From NCBI RefSeq assembly GCF_003344625.1, contig NZ_QPKJ02000001.1, positions 1-64,000 on the forward strand: DNA of 64,000 bases, in the 5' to 3' direction. Every line of letters begins with the position of its first letter. Position 1 is the stretch's first letter. Below the pieces are notes generated by a model that saw only the letters and a list, made by a program, of their open reading frames with translations, did not search any database and had not been told where the DNA came from. The position numbers and the translations under genes were made by a program. The DNA is from Solirubrobacter deserti. GTDB lineage: Bacteria > Actinomycetota > Thermoleophilia > Solirubrobacterales > Solirubrobacteraceae. Below, piece after piece: positions 32,210-41,641 of this stretch.

Positions 32210-32863
32210 TTGTTCGACGTCCTCACCGAGTACTGGCCCGAGTTCCGCTCGGGCTTCTGGGTGACCTGCCGGCTGATCGTGGCGTCGTTCCTCGTCGCGA
32301 TGGTGGTGGGCACCCTGGTGGCGGCGTTCCGGATCGCGCCCAACAAGTGGCTGCAGCGCCTCGGCGGCCTCTACGTCGAGGTGTTCCGGAACGTCCCACT
32401 GCTCGTGCTGCTGTTCATCTCGTACGCCGGCCTGCGCCGCGCCGACGTGGACATCGGCCCGTGGACCGCCGGGATCGCCTCGCTGGGGCTCTACACCGCG
32501 GCCTACGTGGCCGAGGCGCTGCGCTCCGGCGTGTTCTCGGTCGGCAAGGGCCAGATCGAGGCGTCGCTGTCGCTCGGCTTCTCCTACGCGGAGACGTTGC
32601 GCCGGATCGTGCTCCCCCAGGCGTTCCGGACCGTCATCCCCCCGCTCGGCTCGCTGACGATCGCCATGATCAAGAACTCGGCGATCATCGGCGTGTCGCT
32701 GCTCGCGCTGCCTGACATCCTCAAGCAGGCGCGCATCGTGCAGGCGCGGACGTTCGAGACCGACGTGACGTTCTTCTGGGCCGCCGTCGGCTACCTGATC
32801 CTGACCGGGGCGGCGACGCTCGCGTTCCGGTTCCTCGAAAAGCGGTTCTCGATCGCGCGATGA
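32210..32863 (+). CDS. Polar amino acid ABC transporter permease
   Basis: A 217-residue HisM-type permease. The start appears to be a TTG at 32210 (MFDVLTEYWPEFRSGFWVT), 12 bases after the binding-protein stop. An ATG further in would remove the first membrane segment. The family motif EVFRNVPLLVLLF and the EAA loop region GQIEASLSLGFSYAETLRRIVLPQAFR are present, with about five membrane segments. Its stop overlaps the next permease start (ATGA). Confidence 0.92.
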   Translation: MFDVLTEYWPEFRSGFWVTCRLIVASFLVAMVVGTLVAAFRIAPNKWLQRLGGLYVEVFRNVPLLVLLFISYAGLRRADVDIGPWTAGIASLGLYTAAYVAEALRSGVFSVGKGQIEASLSLGFSYAETLRRIVLPQAFRTVIPPLGSLTIAMIKNSAIIGVSLLALPDILKQARIVQARTFETDVTFFWAAVGYLILTGAATLAFRFLEKRFSIAR

Positions 32864-33654
32864 ACTACCTCTTCAGTCCCGACAACTGGGAGTGGCTCTG
32901 GACCGGCAACAACGCCCGGTTCATCCTCGAGGGCTTCCTGATCAATCTCGAGATCGCGGTCGTGTCGATCATCTTCGCGCTGATCGTCGGCCTGATCCTC
33001 GCGCTGCTGCGGTTGTCCCCGATCAAGCCCGTGAGCTTCATCGCGGGCGCGTGGGTCGACGTCTTCCGCAACCTGCCGCTGATCTTCCTGATCCTGTACT
33101 TCGCGCTGGGCCTCCCGTCCTCGTGGAAACAGGCATGGGAGGACGCGATGCCAGGCTGGGCGCCCGAGGCGTTCCAGTCCGGGTTGGTGCTCGGCGCCTT
33201 CCTCGGGCTCGTGCTCTACAACAGCGCCGTGCTGGCGGAGATCATGCGCGCCGGCATCCTCTCGCTGCCCCGCGGGCAGGGCGAGGCGGCGGCCGCGCTG
33301 GGCATGACCCGCGCGCAGTCGCTGCGCTACGTGATCCTGCCGCAGGGTCTGCGCCGGATGGTGCCGGCCACGGTCTCGCAGCTGATCACGCTCAACAAGG
33401 ACACGACGCTGGTGTCCATCATCGCCATCACGGAGGTGATGCGCCGCGGCCGGATCGTGACCTCCTCGGGCTTCTTCGTCGAGGTCCAGGCCCCGATCCT
33501 GCAGGTGTTCATCTTCATCGGCCTGCTGTTCGTGATCGTCAACTACGCGCTCTCACGGCTCTCGCGCCGGTTGGAGATCCGCGAGCGCAAGATCACGGGC
33601 ACGAAGATGAAGCGCGTGAGCGGCGTCGAGGACGTCGCCGTCGAAACGGCCTGA
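32860..33654 (+). CDS. Polar amino acid ABC transporter permease
   Basis: A 264-residue second permease of the importer, beginning MNYLFSPDNWEWLWTG. DVFRNLPLIFLILY and the loop GQGEAAAALGMTRAQSLRYV mark the HisM/GlnP family. The cytoplasmic C-terminus is longer than usual and basic (RRLEIRERKITGTKMKR). It is coupled to the previous gene by a four-base overlap and closes the operon, followed by a strong hairpin. Confidence 0.93.
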   Translation: MNYLFSPDNWEWLWTGNNARFILEGFLINLEIAVVSIIFALIVGLILALLRLSPIKPVSFIAGAWVDVFRNLPLIFLILYFALGLPSSWKQAWEDAMPGWAPEAFQSGLVLGAFLGLVLYNSAVLAEIMRAGILSLPRGQGEAAAALGMTRAQSLRYVILPQGLRRMVPATVSQLITLNKDTTLVSIIAITEVMRRGRIVTSSGFFVEVQAPILQVFIFIGLLFVIVNYALSRLSRRLEIRERKITGTKMKRVSGVEDVAVETA

Positions 33655-33661
33655 ACCTTCT

Positions 33662-33689
33662 CGGCGCGGCTCCGTGTGGGGCCGCGCCG
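33662..33689 (+). terminator. Hairpin after the amino acid transporter operon
   Basis: CGGCGCGGC (33662-33670) pairs perfectly with GCCGCGCCG (33681-33689). Three further inner pairs (one G-T) leave a four-base loop GTGT at 33674-33677. It starts eight bases after the permease stop. There is no T-run, as is common for terminators in GC-rich actinobacteria. Confidence 0.65.
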
Positions 33690-33748
33690 CGATGCGGTTT
33701 GCGCATCAATCGTGACTGCGCAGGGATGCGCGAGTAGGTTCGCCCGCC

Positions 33749-35047
33749 ATGAGAGCCCTGATGGTGTCCGCGCTCGTCCTCCTCGTCTGTGCGGCTCCGG
33801 CCGCGGCGGACATCACGCGTCTGGCCACGGTCCCCGGCACGATTGTGGACGCCGCGCCGGATCGGGTGCTCTATCTCGAACGCCCGACGCAGCGGCTGAT
33901 GGTGCAGGAGGTCGCGGGCGGCGCGCCCACGGCGGTCCCACTGCGCCCCGGAGGGTTCGCGACCGCCAACGCGAAGCTGATCGACGGCGGCGTCGTCTAC
34001 GTCGCGCGGGATGGCGAGGCGCGCCTGTGGCTGGACTGGTGGCGCGGCGACGTGCTGCGGACAGCGGGCGCGTTCGGGCACACCCCGTTCTCGGTCGCGG
34101 GCGACTTCCTGCTGTGGAGCTCGGGCTCAGGGCTCGCCCGCACCCGCCTGTCCAGCGGACGCACCGACTACCTCACCCACAACTACCGCGCGAGCGGCGG
34201 CAACGCCGTCGCCGCGAACGGCGACGCCGTGTTCGCGACGCTGGACGGCGCACTGCACTGGCTGCGGGACGGCCGCATCTCGCGGATCGGGCGCGTCGGT
34301 TGGACATGGGCGTCGCAGCCCGTCTTCGACGGTACGGCCGTCGCCTTCCGCCGCACTGCGCCGTGCTGTGAATCCCCGAGCTTCATCGCCTACGGGGACG
34401 GCCCGGGCGAGATCATCCAGGACACGTTCCGGGAGGGCCCGGCGCCGCAGCCCGGCGTCGACTACATGGTCAACAACGGTTGGATCGCCTTCACGCGCCC
34501 GGCCGACCGGACGCGGCCGACGAGCCCGCTGCGCGTGTGGACGCGCGATCCGCAGGGGCGGCTCGACCTCGTGCACCCGGAGGCCGCGCGCCTGCAGGGC
34601 ATCAGCCGCACCGGGCAGGTGCTCTACCGGGTCGGCAGCGAGTCCCAGCTGGTGGCGCGCGGCGAGCGGCCGTTTCGGCTGCCGCATGCGGTGGACCGCG
34701 CGTTCTGGGCGGATGGTCGTTGGCATCTGATCACGGGCGCGACGGTCTCGCGGCTCGACGTCTCGACCGAGCTTGTCCGCGGCCCCGACCGCGTGACGCC
34801 CAACGCGATAGCGCTGTTCGAGCTCGCATCCTCGGTGCAGGGCGCACGGTACGAGTGCCGGCTCGACGACCGGCCCGCCGCGCCGTGCTCCGCCGATCCG
34901 CGCTTCGACGATCTCGCCTTCGGCACCCACACCGTCACGGTCACGGCGATCGATCCGGAGACGGGGGAGCGTGACGCCACCCCGGCGACCTACACCTGGG
35001 TCGTCACGCCGCCGTCCGTCGGGCCGGAAGAGCCGTGCTGCACGTGA
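33749..35047 (+). CDS. Secreted propeller-like protein with a C-terminal Cys-containing Ig-like module
   Basis: A 432-residue exported protein with a signal peptide cleaved after AAA at about residue 20. The central part has repeated short strands with alternating display phrases (VVYVARDGEARLWLDWW, FLLWSSGSGLARTRL, LHWLRDGRISRIG), consistent with a beta-propeller. The C-terminus (residues about 355-425) carries one module of the form YECRLDDRPAAPCSAD, GTHTVTVTAID, TYTWVV. The same module is repeated in the proteins of the convergent 35093-50820 operon. Function is unknown, and extracellular display or binding is inferred. Confidence 0.8.
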   Translation: MRALMVSALVLLVCAAPAAADITRLATVPGTIVDAAPDRVLYLERPTQRLMVQEVAGGAPTAVPLRPGGFATANAKLIDGGVVYVARDGEARLWLDWWRGDVLRTAGAFGHTPFSVAGDFLLWSSGSGLARTRLSSGRTDYLTHNYRASGGNAVAANGDAVFATLDGALHWLRDGRISRIGRVGWTWASQPVFDGTAVAFRRTAPCCESPSFIAYGDGPGEIIQDTFREGPAPQPGVDYMVNNGWIAFTRPADRTRPTSPLRVWTRDPQGRLDLVHPEAARLQGISRTGQVLYRVGSESQLVARGERPFRLPHAVDRAFWADGRWHLITGATVSRLDVSTELVRGPDRVTPNAIALFELASSVQGARYECRLDDRPAAPCSADPRFDDLAFGTHTVTVTAIDPETGERDATPATYTWVVTPPSVGPEEPCCT

Positions 35048-35051
35048 CGGG

Positions 35052-35080
35052 CGGCCCGCCGGCGCGTGGCCGGCGGGCCG
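35052..35080. terminator. Bidirectional terminator between convergent secreted-protein genes
   Basis: CGGCCCGCCGGC (35052-35063) pairs perfectly over 12 bases with GCCGGCGGGCCG (35069-35080), with a 5-base loop. It lies between the stop of the plus-strand gene (35047) and the stop of the minus-strand gene (35093), so it can end transcription from both sides. Confidence 0.75.
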
Positions 35081-35092
35081 TGACGCCTCATC

Positions 35093-38000
35093 TCACGGCT
35101 TGAGCGTCTTGGCCCGGCCCGGCGCGCCGTCGGCGCGCACGGCGCGGACCACGACGCGCTCGAGCGTGTGGCCCGCAAGGCGCTTGACGGTGACACGCCG
35201 GGCCTTGCCGGGATCGACGTCGTACGTCAGCTCGCGACCGTCGCCGGTCCAGACGCCGACGGTGTAGCCGACAGCGCCGGGCACCGCGCTCCACTTGACC
35301 GTGCCGCCGCGGGTCGCGGTGACCCGCTTGGGCGCGGCGAGCGTGCGCAGCTTCGGCGCCGTGTAGCGCGCGACGGTCAGCGACGTCCGCGGCGCGCCGT
35401 TCTGCAGCACGTCCGCCACGATGCGGCGCGTGCCGCCGCGCCCGAACGCCGGCTTGAAGCGCAGCGTGCCCTTCCGGCCCCGCGCGGTGCCGATCGTGAA
35501 CGCCCCGCCGTCCGCGCGCAGCTCACGCAGCCGGACGGTCTGCCCCTTCAGCGGCGCGACCTCGTAGTCGGCGACGTACTTCCCGCGCACCCGCCGCACC
35601 TTCACCGCCACCGACGGCTCGGGCAGCGCCGCTGCGCTCGCGAGCGAGCGGACCGGCGCCGAGCCCGGCTGCGGCTCGACCGTCCAGCGCCCGGCCGCGG
35701 GCTTGGCCAGCACGACGTAGGTCGTGTTGTCGCCGGGGGAGTGGATGAACATGTGCCGCTCGCCCTTGACGATGCCGGCGGCGGACGCCGGCGCCGCGGC
35801 GGCGGCCGCACCCGGGCCCGCGAGCGCCACGTGCGGCGGCGCGCCCTCACCGCGCACGGCGATCACGGTCGCATCCAGCCCGGAGCCGAGGGACACGCTG
35901 GGCGCCCCGGCCTGCGCCGCCGACGCCGGCGTGTGCCAGCTGTCGAAGTCGCAGGAGTCGGCGACCCGCTCGCTCTTGCTGCCGGGACGGCCGTTGATGA
36001 TGCCCATCTGCTTGACGTAGCCGATCGAGCCCGACCAGACCTTGAGGTCGATCTGGCCGCAGGCGCTGACCGTCAGCGCCTTGCTGTTGGAGGTCAGACG
36101 GGCCTCCGCGGCGGCCAGGCAGCTCGACTCGATCTCCGTGGAGATCACGCCGAACGAGAGCTTGCCCGCGAAGCACAGCCCGGCCTTGGCGCGGAAGTCC
36201 ACCGAGCCGCTCGCGAACGCGCCCGTGAACGTGCCCTTGAGCTCGGTCTTGAGCTCGTTCTCGCCGTCCTTGCTCTTGAGCTTCCAGTCCTTGCCGAGCT
36301 CGGCGACCGCGGTGACGCCGCCTTCCTTGTACTCGATCGAGCCCTTGCCCCACTGCTCGCCGACGAACGACAGCGACCCGGAGAGCTTGAAGCCCTTGGC
36401 GTTGAACGTCAGGTCGCCGTCCGCGTCGACGAGCGAGAGCGGACCCTCGGAGGTGTAGATGCGCGGGCCCCAGGACAGGCCCAGGCCGACGGTGGCCTCC
36501 CAGTTGGGCTGGAAGACGTAGCCGATCTTGATCCGCTGCCAGTAGAGGCCGCCGAGGAACGGGCCCAGCCCGATGTTCGACACCTCGCCGGAGAGGTGCT
36601 TGAGCGTGCCCTCCTTGACGCCCACGCCGACCTTCACGTCGGGCGCGCGCGGGATCGGGATGGCGGCCGACAGCGTCGCCTCCCACTCGTTCTCGGCCGC
36701 CGAGTACCAGAACGACGCGCCGCCGATCCGCAGCCGGCCGAGGCCGATGTTGCCCTCCACCGTGCCGCCGAGCTTGTCGACCTTGAGCCCGTCGCGGTTG
36801 TCCGTGCGCACGGAGCCGATGAAGCCCGGGCCGTCCGCGGCGCTCTCGTAGTTGTCGTTGGGCGTCTTGCACTCTTCGTCGGCGGAGTCGACGAGCCCGT
36901 CGCGGTCGTCGTCGGTGCCGTTGGAGCACTGCGAGCGCCCGCTGCTGCTGTAGGCCTCGCCGGTCGGCGCAGTCCCGCTGAAGATGCCCGGGATGCCGAT
37001 GTTGACCTCCAGGGACGTCGAGCCCTGCCCGAGCGAGAGCTTGTGCAGGCCCTTGAACGGCAGCCCGAAGAGCTTCACCGAGCCCGCGGCGCCGAACCCG
37101 TCGATGTCGGTCGGCCGCAGCGTGCCCGCCTCCTTGGGCAGGGTCCAGTTGAGCTCCTTGTGCTGCGCGAGCGGGATCGGGAGGCGGTCGAAGTACGTGG
37201 ACGGGATCGACATCGACATCGACTCGGACCGCACGGTGCGCGACTTGACGTCGATCCGCACCCACTTGCCGGCGCCGGGCGTGATGTCGAGGCCGTTGAG
37301 CCGCACGGTGCCGGTCGTCGCGTAGAGGTTGGCGTCGAGCTTGGCGAAGCACTCCGCGTAGGCCTCGAGGATGCCGGTGCGGATGAACGAGATCCGCCGC
37401 TTGGTGCCCTTCCACTGCGCCAGCCCCGGGTCCTCGACCATCACGGGCCCACCGGCGTCGTTGTAGCCGGTGCAGCGGCTGTCTTCGGCGTTGCCGGACT
37501 CGCTCGTGCTCTCAGCGGCGCCCAGGACGAGGTCATTGCCGATCCGCTCGGCCGGCCACGGAGCCTTGCGCCACTCGAAGACCTCGGTCCCCCGGTGCGA
37601 GTAGGTGATCTTGGCCGTGTGGCCCTCGGTCGTGTTGGTCAGCAGCGACGTGTGCGTGAGGAACTGCTTCGGATAGTCCTTGAGGTAGACCGTCTTGTGC
37701 TCGGCGTCCATCGCGGTCGCCGACTCGCCGCTGACGAGCGCGTCCGCCGCCGACCCGATGACGGTCCAGTCCGTGCCCTTCGCGCCCTGCGGGTTCATCC
37801 AGCGGTTCAGCCGGTGGGCGAGGAAGGCCTTGCCCATCTCGTGGTCGGCGTCGAGCTCGCCGCAGACCCGTCGCGCACAGTCCGACGAGAGCTCCTTCCC
37901 GCCCGCGTGCGGCGCGTTGAGCGTGATCGCGTCCTCGAGCGCCAGCGACGGCTCGAGCGCCAGCGCGGCCCGCAGGACCACGCCGCCCGTCCCGGCCGCG

Positions 38001-38365
38001 ACGGCGTCGAACGGCTGGGCGCCGTAGCGGTTCTTGAGGTAGTCCGCCAGCGCGCGGCCGTGTGCCTCCACGCCCGCGCTGTCGGCGACGCCCACGTTCC
38101 AGTCGCAGTTGGTGTCGCCCGCGTGCGTCGAGACGGTCACGAACGGCGTCGTCTTGAAGCGGTGGAAGCGCTCGTCGGCGAGGATCCGTTGCTGGCGCAG
38201 CTGCCCCTGCAGCGGCTTCCACGTCGCCTTGCAGTCCACGGCCGTGCCGGTCTCGCCACCCGAGACGAACACGACCGGCTTGACCGTGTCGTCCGAGCGC
38301 TCCGCGGCGCCCGCCGGGGCGGCCGCGCCGAGCGCGACCGCCAGGGCCAACACGAGCCGCCTCAT
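35093..38365 (-). CDS. Large secreted protein with an N-terminal lipase-like domain lacking the nucleophile
   Basis: A 1090-residue protein with a signal peptide (cleavage after AGA, about residue 20). Residues about 28-270 resemble an alpha/beta-hydrolase (KPVVFVSGGETG, TLNAPHAGGKEL, HTSLLTN). The elbow, usually GHSMGG, reads AAGTGG, so the catalytic Ser is missing. Next come the family core (ILEAYAECFAKLDANLYATTG, VRLNGLDI), a Ca-site-like CSNGTDDDRDGLVDSADEEC, long beta-rich repeats, and a C-terminal module (TTYVVLAKPAAGRWTVEPQP) with an FN3-like end. Core and C-terminus are shared with the two genes upstream and with 10975-13818. The start overlaps the upstream stop (ATGA). Binding or scaffolding seems likelier than catalysis. 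Confidence 0.82.
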   Translation of the reverse strand: MRRLVLALAVALGAAAPAGAAERSDDTVKPVVFVSGGETGTAVDCKATWKPLQGQLRQQRILADERFHRFKTTPFVTVSTHAGDTNCDWNVGVADSAGVEAHGRALADYLKNRYGAQPFDAVAAGTGGVVLRAALALEPSLALEDAITLNAPHAGGKELSSDCARRVCGELDADHEMGKAFLAHRLNRWMNPQGAKGTDWTVIGSAADALVSGESATAMDAEHKTVYLKDYPKQFLTHTSLLTNTTEGHTAKITYSHRGTEVFEWRKAPWPAERIGNDLVLGAAESTSESGNAEDSRCTGYNDAGGPVMVEDPGLAQWKGTKRRISFIRTGILEAYAECFAKLDANLYATTGTVRLNGLDITPGAGKWVRIDVKSRTVRSESMSMSIPSTYFDRLPIPLAQHKELNWTLPKEAGTLRPTDIDGFGAAGSVKLFGLPFKGLHKLSLGQGSTSLEVNIGIPGIFSGTAPTGEAYSSSGRSQCSNGTDDDRDGLVDSADEECKTPNDNYESAADGPGFIGSVRTDNRDGLKVDKLGGTVEGNIGLGRLRIGGASFWYSAAENEWEATLSAAIPIPRAPDVKVGVGVKEGTLKHLSGEVSNIGLGPFLGGLYWQRIKIGYVFQPNWEATVGLGLSWGPRIYTSEGPLSLVDADGDLTFNAKGFKLSGSLSFVGEQWGKGSIEYKEGGVTAVAELGKDWKLKSKDGENELKTELKGTFTGAFASGSVDFRAKAGLCFAGKLSFGVISTEIESSCLAAAEARLTSNSKALTVSACGQIDLKVWSGSIGYVKQMGIINGRPGSKSERVADSCDFDSWHTPASAAQAGAPSVSLGSGLDATVIAVRGEGAPPHVALAGPGAAAAAAPASAAGIVKGERHMFIHSPGDNTTYVVLAKPAAGRWTVEPQPGSAPVRSLASAAALPEPSVAVKVRRVRGKYVADYEVAPLKGQTVRLRELRADGGAFTIGTARGRKGTLRFKPAFGRGGTRRIVADVLQNGAPRTSLTVARYTAPKLRTLAAPKRVTATRGGTVKWSAVPGAVGYTVGVWTGDGRELTYDVDPGKARRVTVKRLAGHTLERVVVRAVRADGAPGRAKTLKP

Positions 38366-41300
38366 CGCCGGCCACCCTTCTTCTTCGTGGAGACGCGCTT
38401 GAGCGGCTTGCTCTTGTGCGGGGCGACGTTCGCCTTGCGCGTCGCCTTGATGCGCACGCGCGCGGCCTTGCTGACCTTGCCGTCCAGGCGCACCGTGCGC
38501 AGCGCCACGCGCACGGTCACGTCACGGCCCACACCCGCCACGCGGATCGGCCGCTTGGCGTCGTCCGGCGCGAACGAGAGCTTGCGCCCGTCCGAGGTCG
38601 TGACGACGGCGTTGTAGCTCACGGCGTTCGGCACCGCCGCCCAGCGCACGAGCACGGCCGAACCCGTGCGGCGCGCGCGCAGCAAGCCCGGCTTGGCCGG
38701 CGTGCGCTCCTTCGGCGCCTTGTAGGAGGCGACCTTGATCTCCTCGCCCGGACGGCCGTCCTGCTCGATCTGGGCGACGATGTCACGCTTGCCCGCGGGA
38801 CCGGCGCCCGGGGCGAAGCGCAGCTGGCCGCAGGCCGTCTTGCGCTCGGTGTCGACGCCGCCTGCCGCCTCGCGGCAGCGGCCGGGCTTGGCCACGCCGA
38901 TGACGCGCTTGGTCCGCGGGCCCTTCTCGACGAACGTGATCTTCTGGCCGGGGGTGGGGGAGTAGCTGTAGGCCAGCGTGCGCTTGTGGCCCTTGCCGCC
39001 CACGCCGCCGACCAGCGTCGGCTGCGGGGTCGCGAACGCCTTGTCGACGGACGTCACCTCGACGCCCGCGTGCGGCTCGATCCGCCACTCACCGGCCGCC
39101 GGCCCGGTGACGAGGATCGACGTCGCCTTCTTGTGCGGGTCCGAGGCGATCATGTGCGAGCCCTCGACGAGCTCGCCGCCGTCCTCGGGCACCGTGATCC
39201 GGCGCCCGTCGGGGCCGACGAGGTCCACGCGCGGCGCCGCGTCCTTGCCGTGCACGCGCGCCGTGAAGGCCGGCATGTCGGCCGGGACGTCGATCGTCGG
39301 GATCGCGCCGACCTGCGACGGCCGCGCGAGGATCCACTTGCCGATCGAGCACGACGAGAGCATCAGGTCGAGGTCGTGGTTCTTCCACGTGTAGCCCGCG
39401 CCGCCCTTGACGGTGATCGGCTGCATCTCCCAGTGCACGCGCCAGGGCGCCCAGATCTTCCAGTTCTTGTTCTTGACCAGCACGGGGACCTCGAGCAGCG
39501 TCACCTTGATGCAGCCCGCGGCGCCGACCGAGGAGGCGACCGCGCGCCCGTCCAGGCAGCCGACCTTGTAGACGCACACGCTGACCCAGCCCTCGACGTT
39601 GAAGCGCGAGGGCGAGCGCGTCTCGATCCAGCCGGTGACGCCGCCGTTGATCTGCGCGAGGCCGAAGTCGAGCTCGCCGCGGAAGTTGAAGTCGATCATC
39701 CCGGAGCCCCAGTAGGTGAAGTCCGAGGTCGCGACCTGCTTGCCGAACAGCGACAGCGAGCCGTTGGCCTTGATGAACCACGGCGTGCCGTTCCAGGCGT
39801 CGGAGTAGTGCAGGTCACCGTCGATGCGCACCGCGGACTTGCCGTCCACGGACGGGCCGAACGACACGGCCGCGCCGCCCTTGACCTGGAAGGGCGGCGG
39901 CTCCAGGCACACGCCCAGCCGCACGCTCTCCAGGAACACGCCCGGCGCCAGCGGCACCATCGTGCCGAGGCCGTCGACGTACGCGCCCGCATGGCTGAGC
40001 TTGCCGTTGCGCAGGCCGCCCCACATGCCGAGCTGGGTCTTGGAGGCGGTGGGCAGGACGATCGCCAGCGCGCCGTCCCAGCGGTCGGCGTTGTTGTCGG
40101 AGCGGCACTCCATGTACGGCTTCGGCTTGCCCGGGCCGATCGCCGGCGCCTGGCACGGCTCGACCGCGCTCGACCCGGCGCTCGCGAAGCTCAGGCACAC
40201 GAGCTTGACGCCGAGCTTGCCGATGTAGGCGTTCTCGACCTTGATCTTGAGCCCGTCGAGGTGGACGCCGTCGTTGTCGATGTTGATCGCGACGTCGCCC
40301 GTGACCGAGCCCGAGCCGCTGTCCGGGCCGGACTTGAACGCCTCGGGCAGCGCGATGTGCAGCGCCAGGACCGACTTGTACTTGCCGCCCGGCTGGGCCG
40401 GGGCGCGCAGACGCAGCGCGACGTGGCCCTCGACCTTCATGCCGAACAGCTTCTGGCCGGCCTTGGAGAGGTCGATCTTCTTGAACTCCTTCTCCTCGCC
40501 GAGCTTGCCCTCGGGGAGATCCCAGGACATGCCGCCCTCGTAGAGCTTGATGCCGGCCAGCTCGATCTTCACGTTCTGGATCGCGATCGAGCCGCCCTTC
40601 TTGTCGGGTGTCGGCGCGGTCAGGACGGTCTTGCTGCCGCCGATCGACGGCAGCGGGATGCCGTTGACCTTGACCGTGTCCTTGGACTCGTAGACGGGCT
40701 GGGCCTCGGTGCCGACGTTCTGCAGGCAGGGCGCGGTCGCCTCGATCACGCCGAAGCGCACGACGGGCTGGCAGTCGTCGACCGTGAACGAGCGCTTGGC
40801 GGGTGTCTCGTCCGTGTTGCCGGCGCGGTCGGTCGCGCGCACCTCGACGGTGTGCTGGCCGCCCGCGAGCCGCGGCGTCGTGAACTGGCCGTGCGGCGCG
40901 CACGGCTCCCACGTCTTGGTGTCGACGCCCTCCTGGCTGACGTTGTCGATCCGGCACTCGTACGTGGAGCCCGACTCGGAGGAGCCGAACTCGAACGTCT
41001 GCACCGTGCCGGTCCGTGCGCCCTCGGCCGGGCCGCTGACGATCGTCGTGTCCGGCGCGTCGGCGTCGATCGTGAACGCGCGCTGCGCCGGGGTCGTGTC
41101 GAGCTTGCCCTGCGGCGACTTCGCGCGTACGTTGAGCGTGTAGGCCCCGGAGCGCAGCTTCGGCGCCTCGAACGGCGACGAGCAGGCCGCCCACGCCGGC
41201 ACCGAGGAGTTCGCGCCGTCGATCTTGCACTCGAACGTCGCGCCCGTGGTCTCGGTGGCGAACGTGAACGACGGCGTCGGGTCGTTGGTGACGTCGCCCG

Positions 41301-41637
41301 GGCCGCCCTCGATCGTGGTGTCCACGGTGGAGGTGTCGACCGTGAACGCCCAGCGCGGCGGGTTCGGCTCGACGTTGCCGGCGCCGTCGGTGGCGCGCAC
41401 GGAGAACACGTACTCGCCGTCGGGCAGCTGCACGCTGTAGGGCGAGGCGCACGACTTCCACGTGCCGGTCGGCTCGATCAGGCACTCGAACGTCGAGCCC
41501 GGTTCACCGCTGAAGGTGAACGTGGGCGTCGCGTCGGTGGTGATCTTCGCCGGACCCTCGTTGATCGTCTGGGCGGAGGCCGGGCCGGCGAGCGCCAGCA
41601 TGGCGGTCACCGCCGCCGAGATGATGCGTCCGTGCAT
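38362..41637 (-). CDS. Large secreted paralogue with three Cys-containing Ig-like repeats
   Basis: A 1091-residue protein starting MHGRIISAAVTAML, with a signal peptide cleaved after ASA. Three N-terminal repeats of about 90-100 residues each carry the pattern FECxID..W..C.SPF...L..G.yT..VRA.D..GN.D.TPA...FTVD. The family core follows (VRFGVIEATAPCLQNVG, YESKDTVKVNGI), then a long beta-rich part with paired Cys and GAGYTWKNHDLDL. The C-terminal module contains TGPAAGEWRIEPHAG and an FN3-like domain with a Lys/Arg-rich tail. AAGGA precedes the ATG. It is third in the four-gene operon and has no catalytic motif that I can see. Confidence 0.82.
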   Translation of the reverse strand: MHGRIISAAVTAMLALAGPASAQTINEGPAKITTDATPTFTFSGEPGSTFECLIEPTGTWKSCASPYSVQLPDGEYVFSVRATDGAGNVEPNPPRWAFTVDTSTVDTTIEGGPGDVTNDPTPSFTFATETTGATFECKIDGANSSVPAWAACSSPFEAPKLRSGAYTLNVRAKSPQGKLDTTPAQRAFTIDADAPDTTIVSGPAEGARTGTVQTFEFGSSESGSTYECRIDNVSQEGVDTKTWEPCAPHGQFTTPRLAGGQHTVEVRATDRAGNTDETPAKRSFTVDDCQPVVRFGVIEATAPCLQNVGTEAQPVYESKDTVKVNGIPLPSIGGSKTVLTAPTPDKKGGSIAIQNVKIELAGIKLYEGGMSWDLPEGKLGEEKEFKKIDLSKAGQKLFGMKVEGHVALRLRAPAQPGGKYKSVLALHIALPEAFKSGPDSGSGSVTGDVAINIDNDGVHLDGLKIKVENAYIGKLGVKLVCLSFASAGSSAVEPCQAPAIGPGKPKPYMECRSDNNADRWDGALAIVLPTASKTQLGMWGGLRNGKLSHAGAYVDGLGTMVPLAPGVFLESVRLGVCLEPPPFQVKGGAAVSFGPSVDGKSAVRIDGDLHYSDAWNGTPWFIKANGSLSLFGKQVATSDFTYWGSGMIDFNFRGELDFGLAQINGGVTGWIETRSPSRFNVEGWVSVCVYKVGCLDGRAVASSVGAAGCIKVTLLEVPVLVKNKNWKIWAPWRVHWEMQPITVKGGAGYTWKNHDLDLMLSSCSIGKWILARPSQVGAIPTIDVPADMPAFTARVHGKDAAPRVDLVGPDGRRITVPEDGGELVEGSHMIASDPHKKATSILVTGPAAGEWRIEPHAGVEVTSVDKAFATPQPTLVGGVGGKGHKRTLAYSYSPTPGQKITFVEKGPRTKRVIGVAKPGRCREAAGGVDTERKTACGQLRFAPGAGPAGKRDIVAQIEQDGRPGEEIKVASYKAPKERTPAKPGLLRARRTGSAVLVRWAAVPNAVSYNAVVTTSDGRKLSFAPDDAKRPIRVAGVGRDVTVRVALRTVRLDGKVSKAARVRIKATRKANVAPHKSKPLKRVSTKKKGGRR

Positions 41638-41641
41638 CGGG

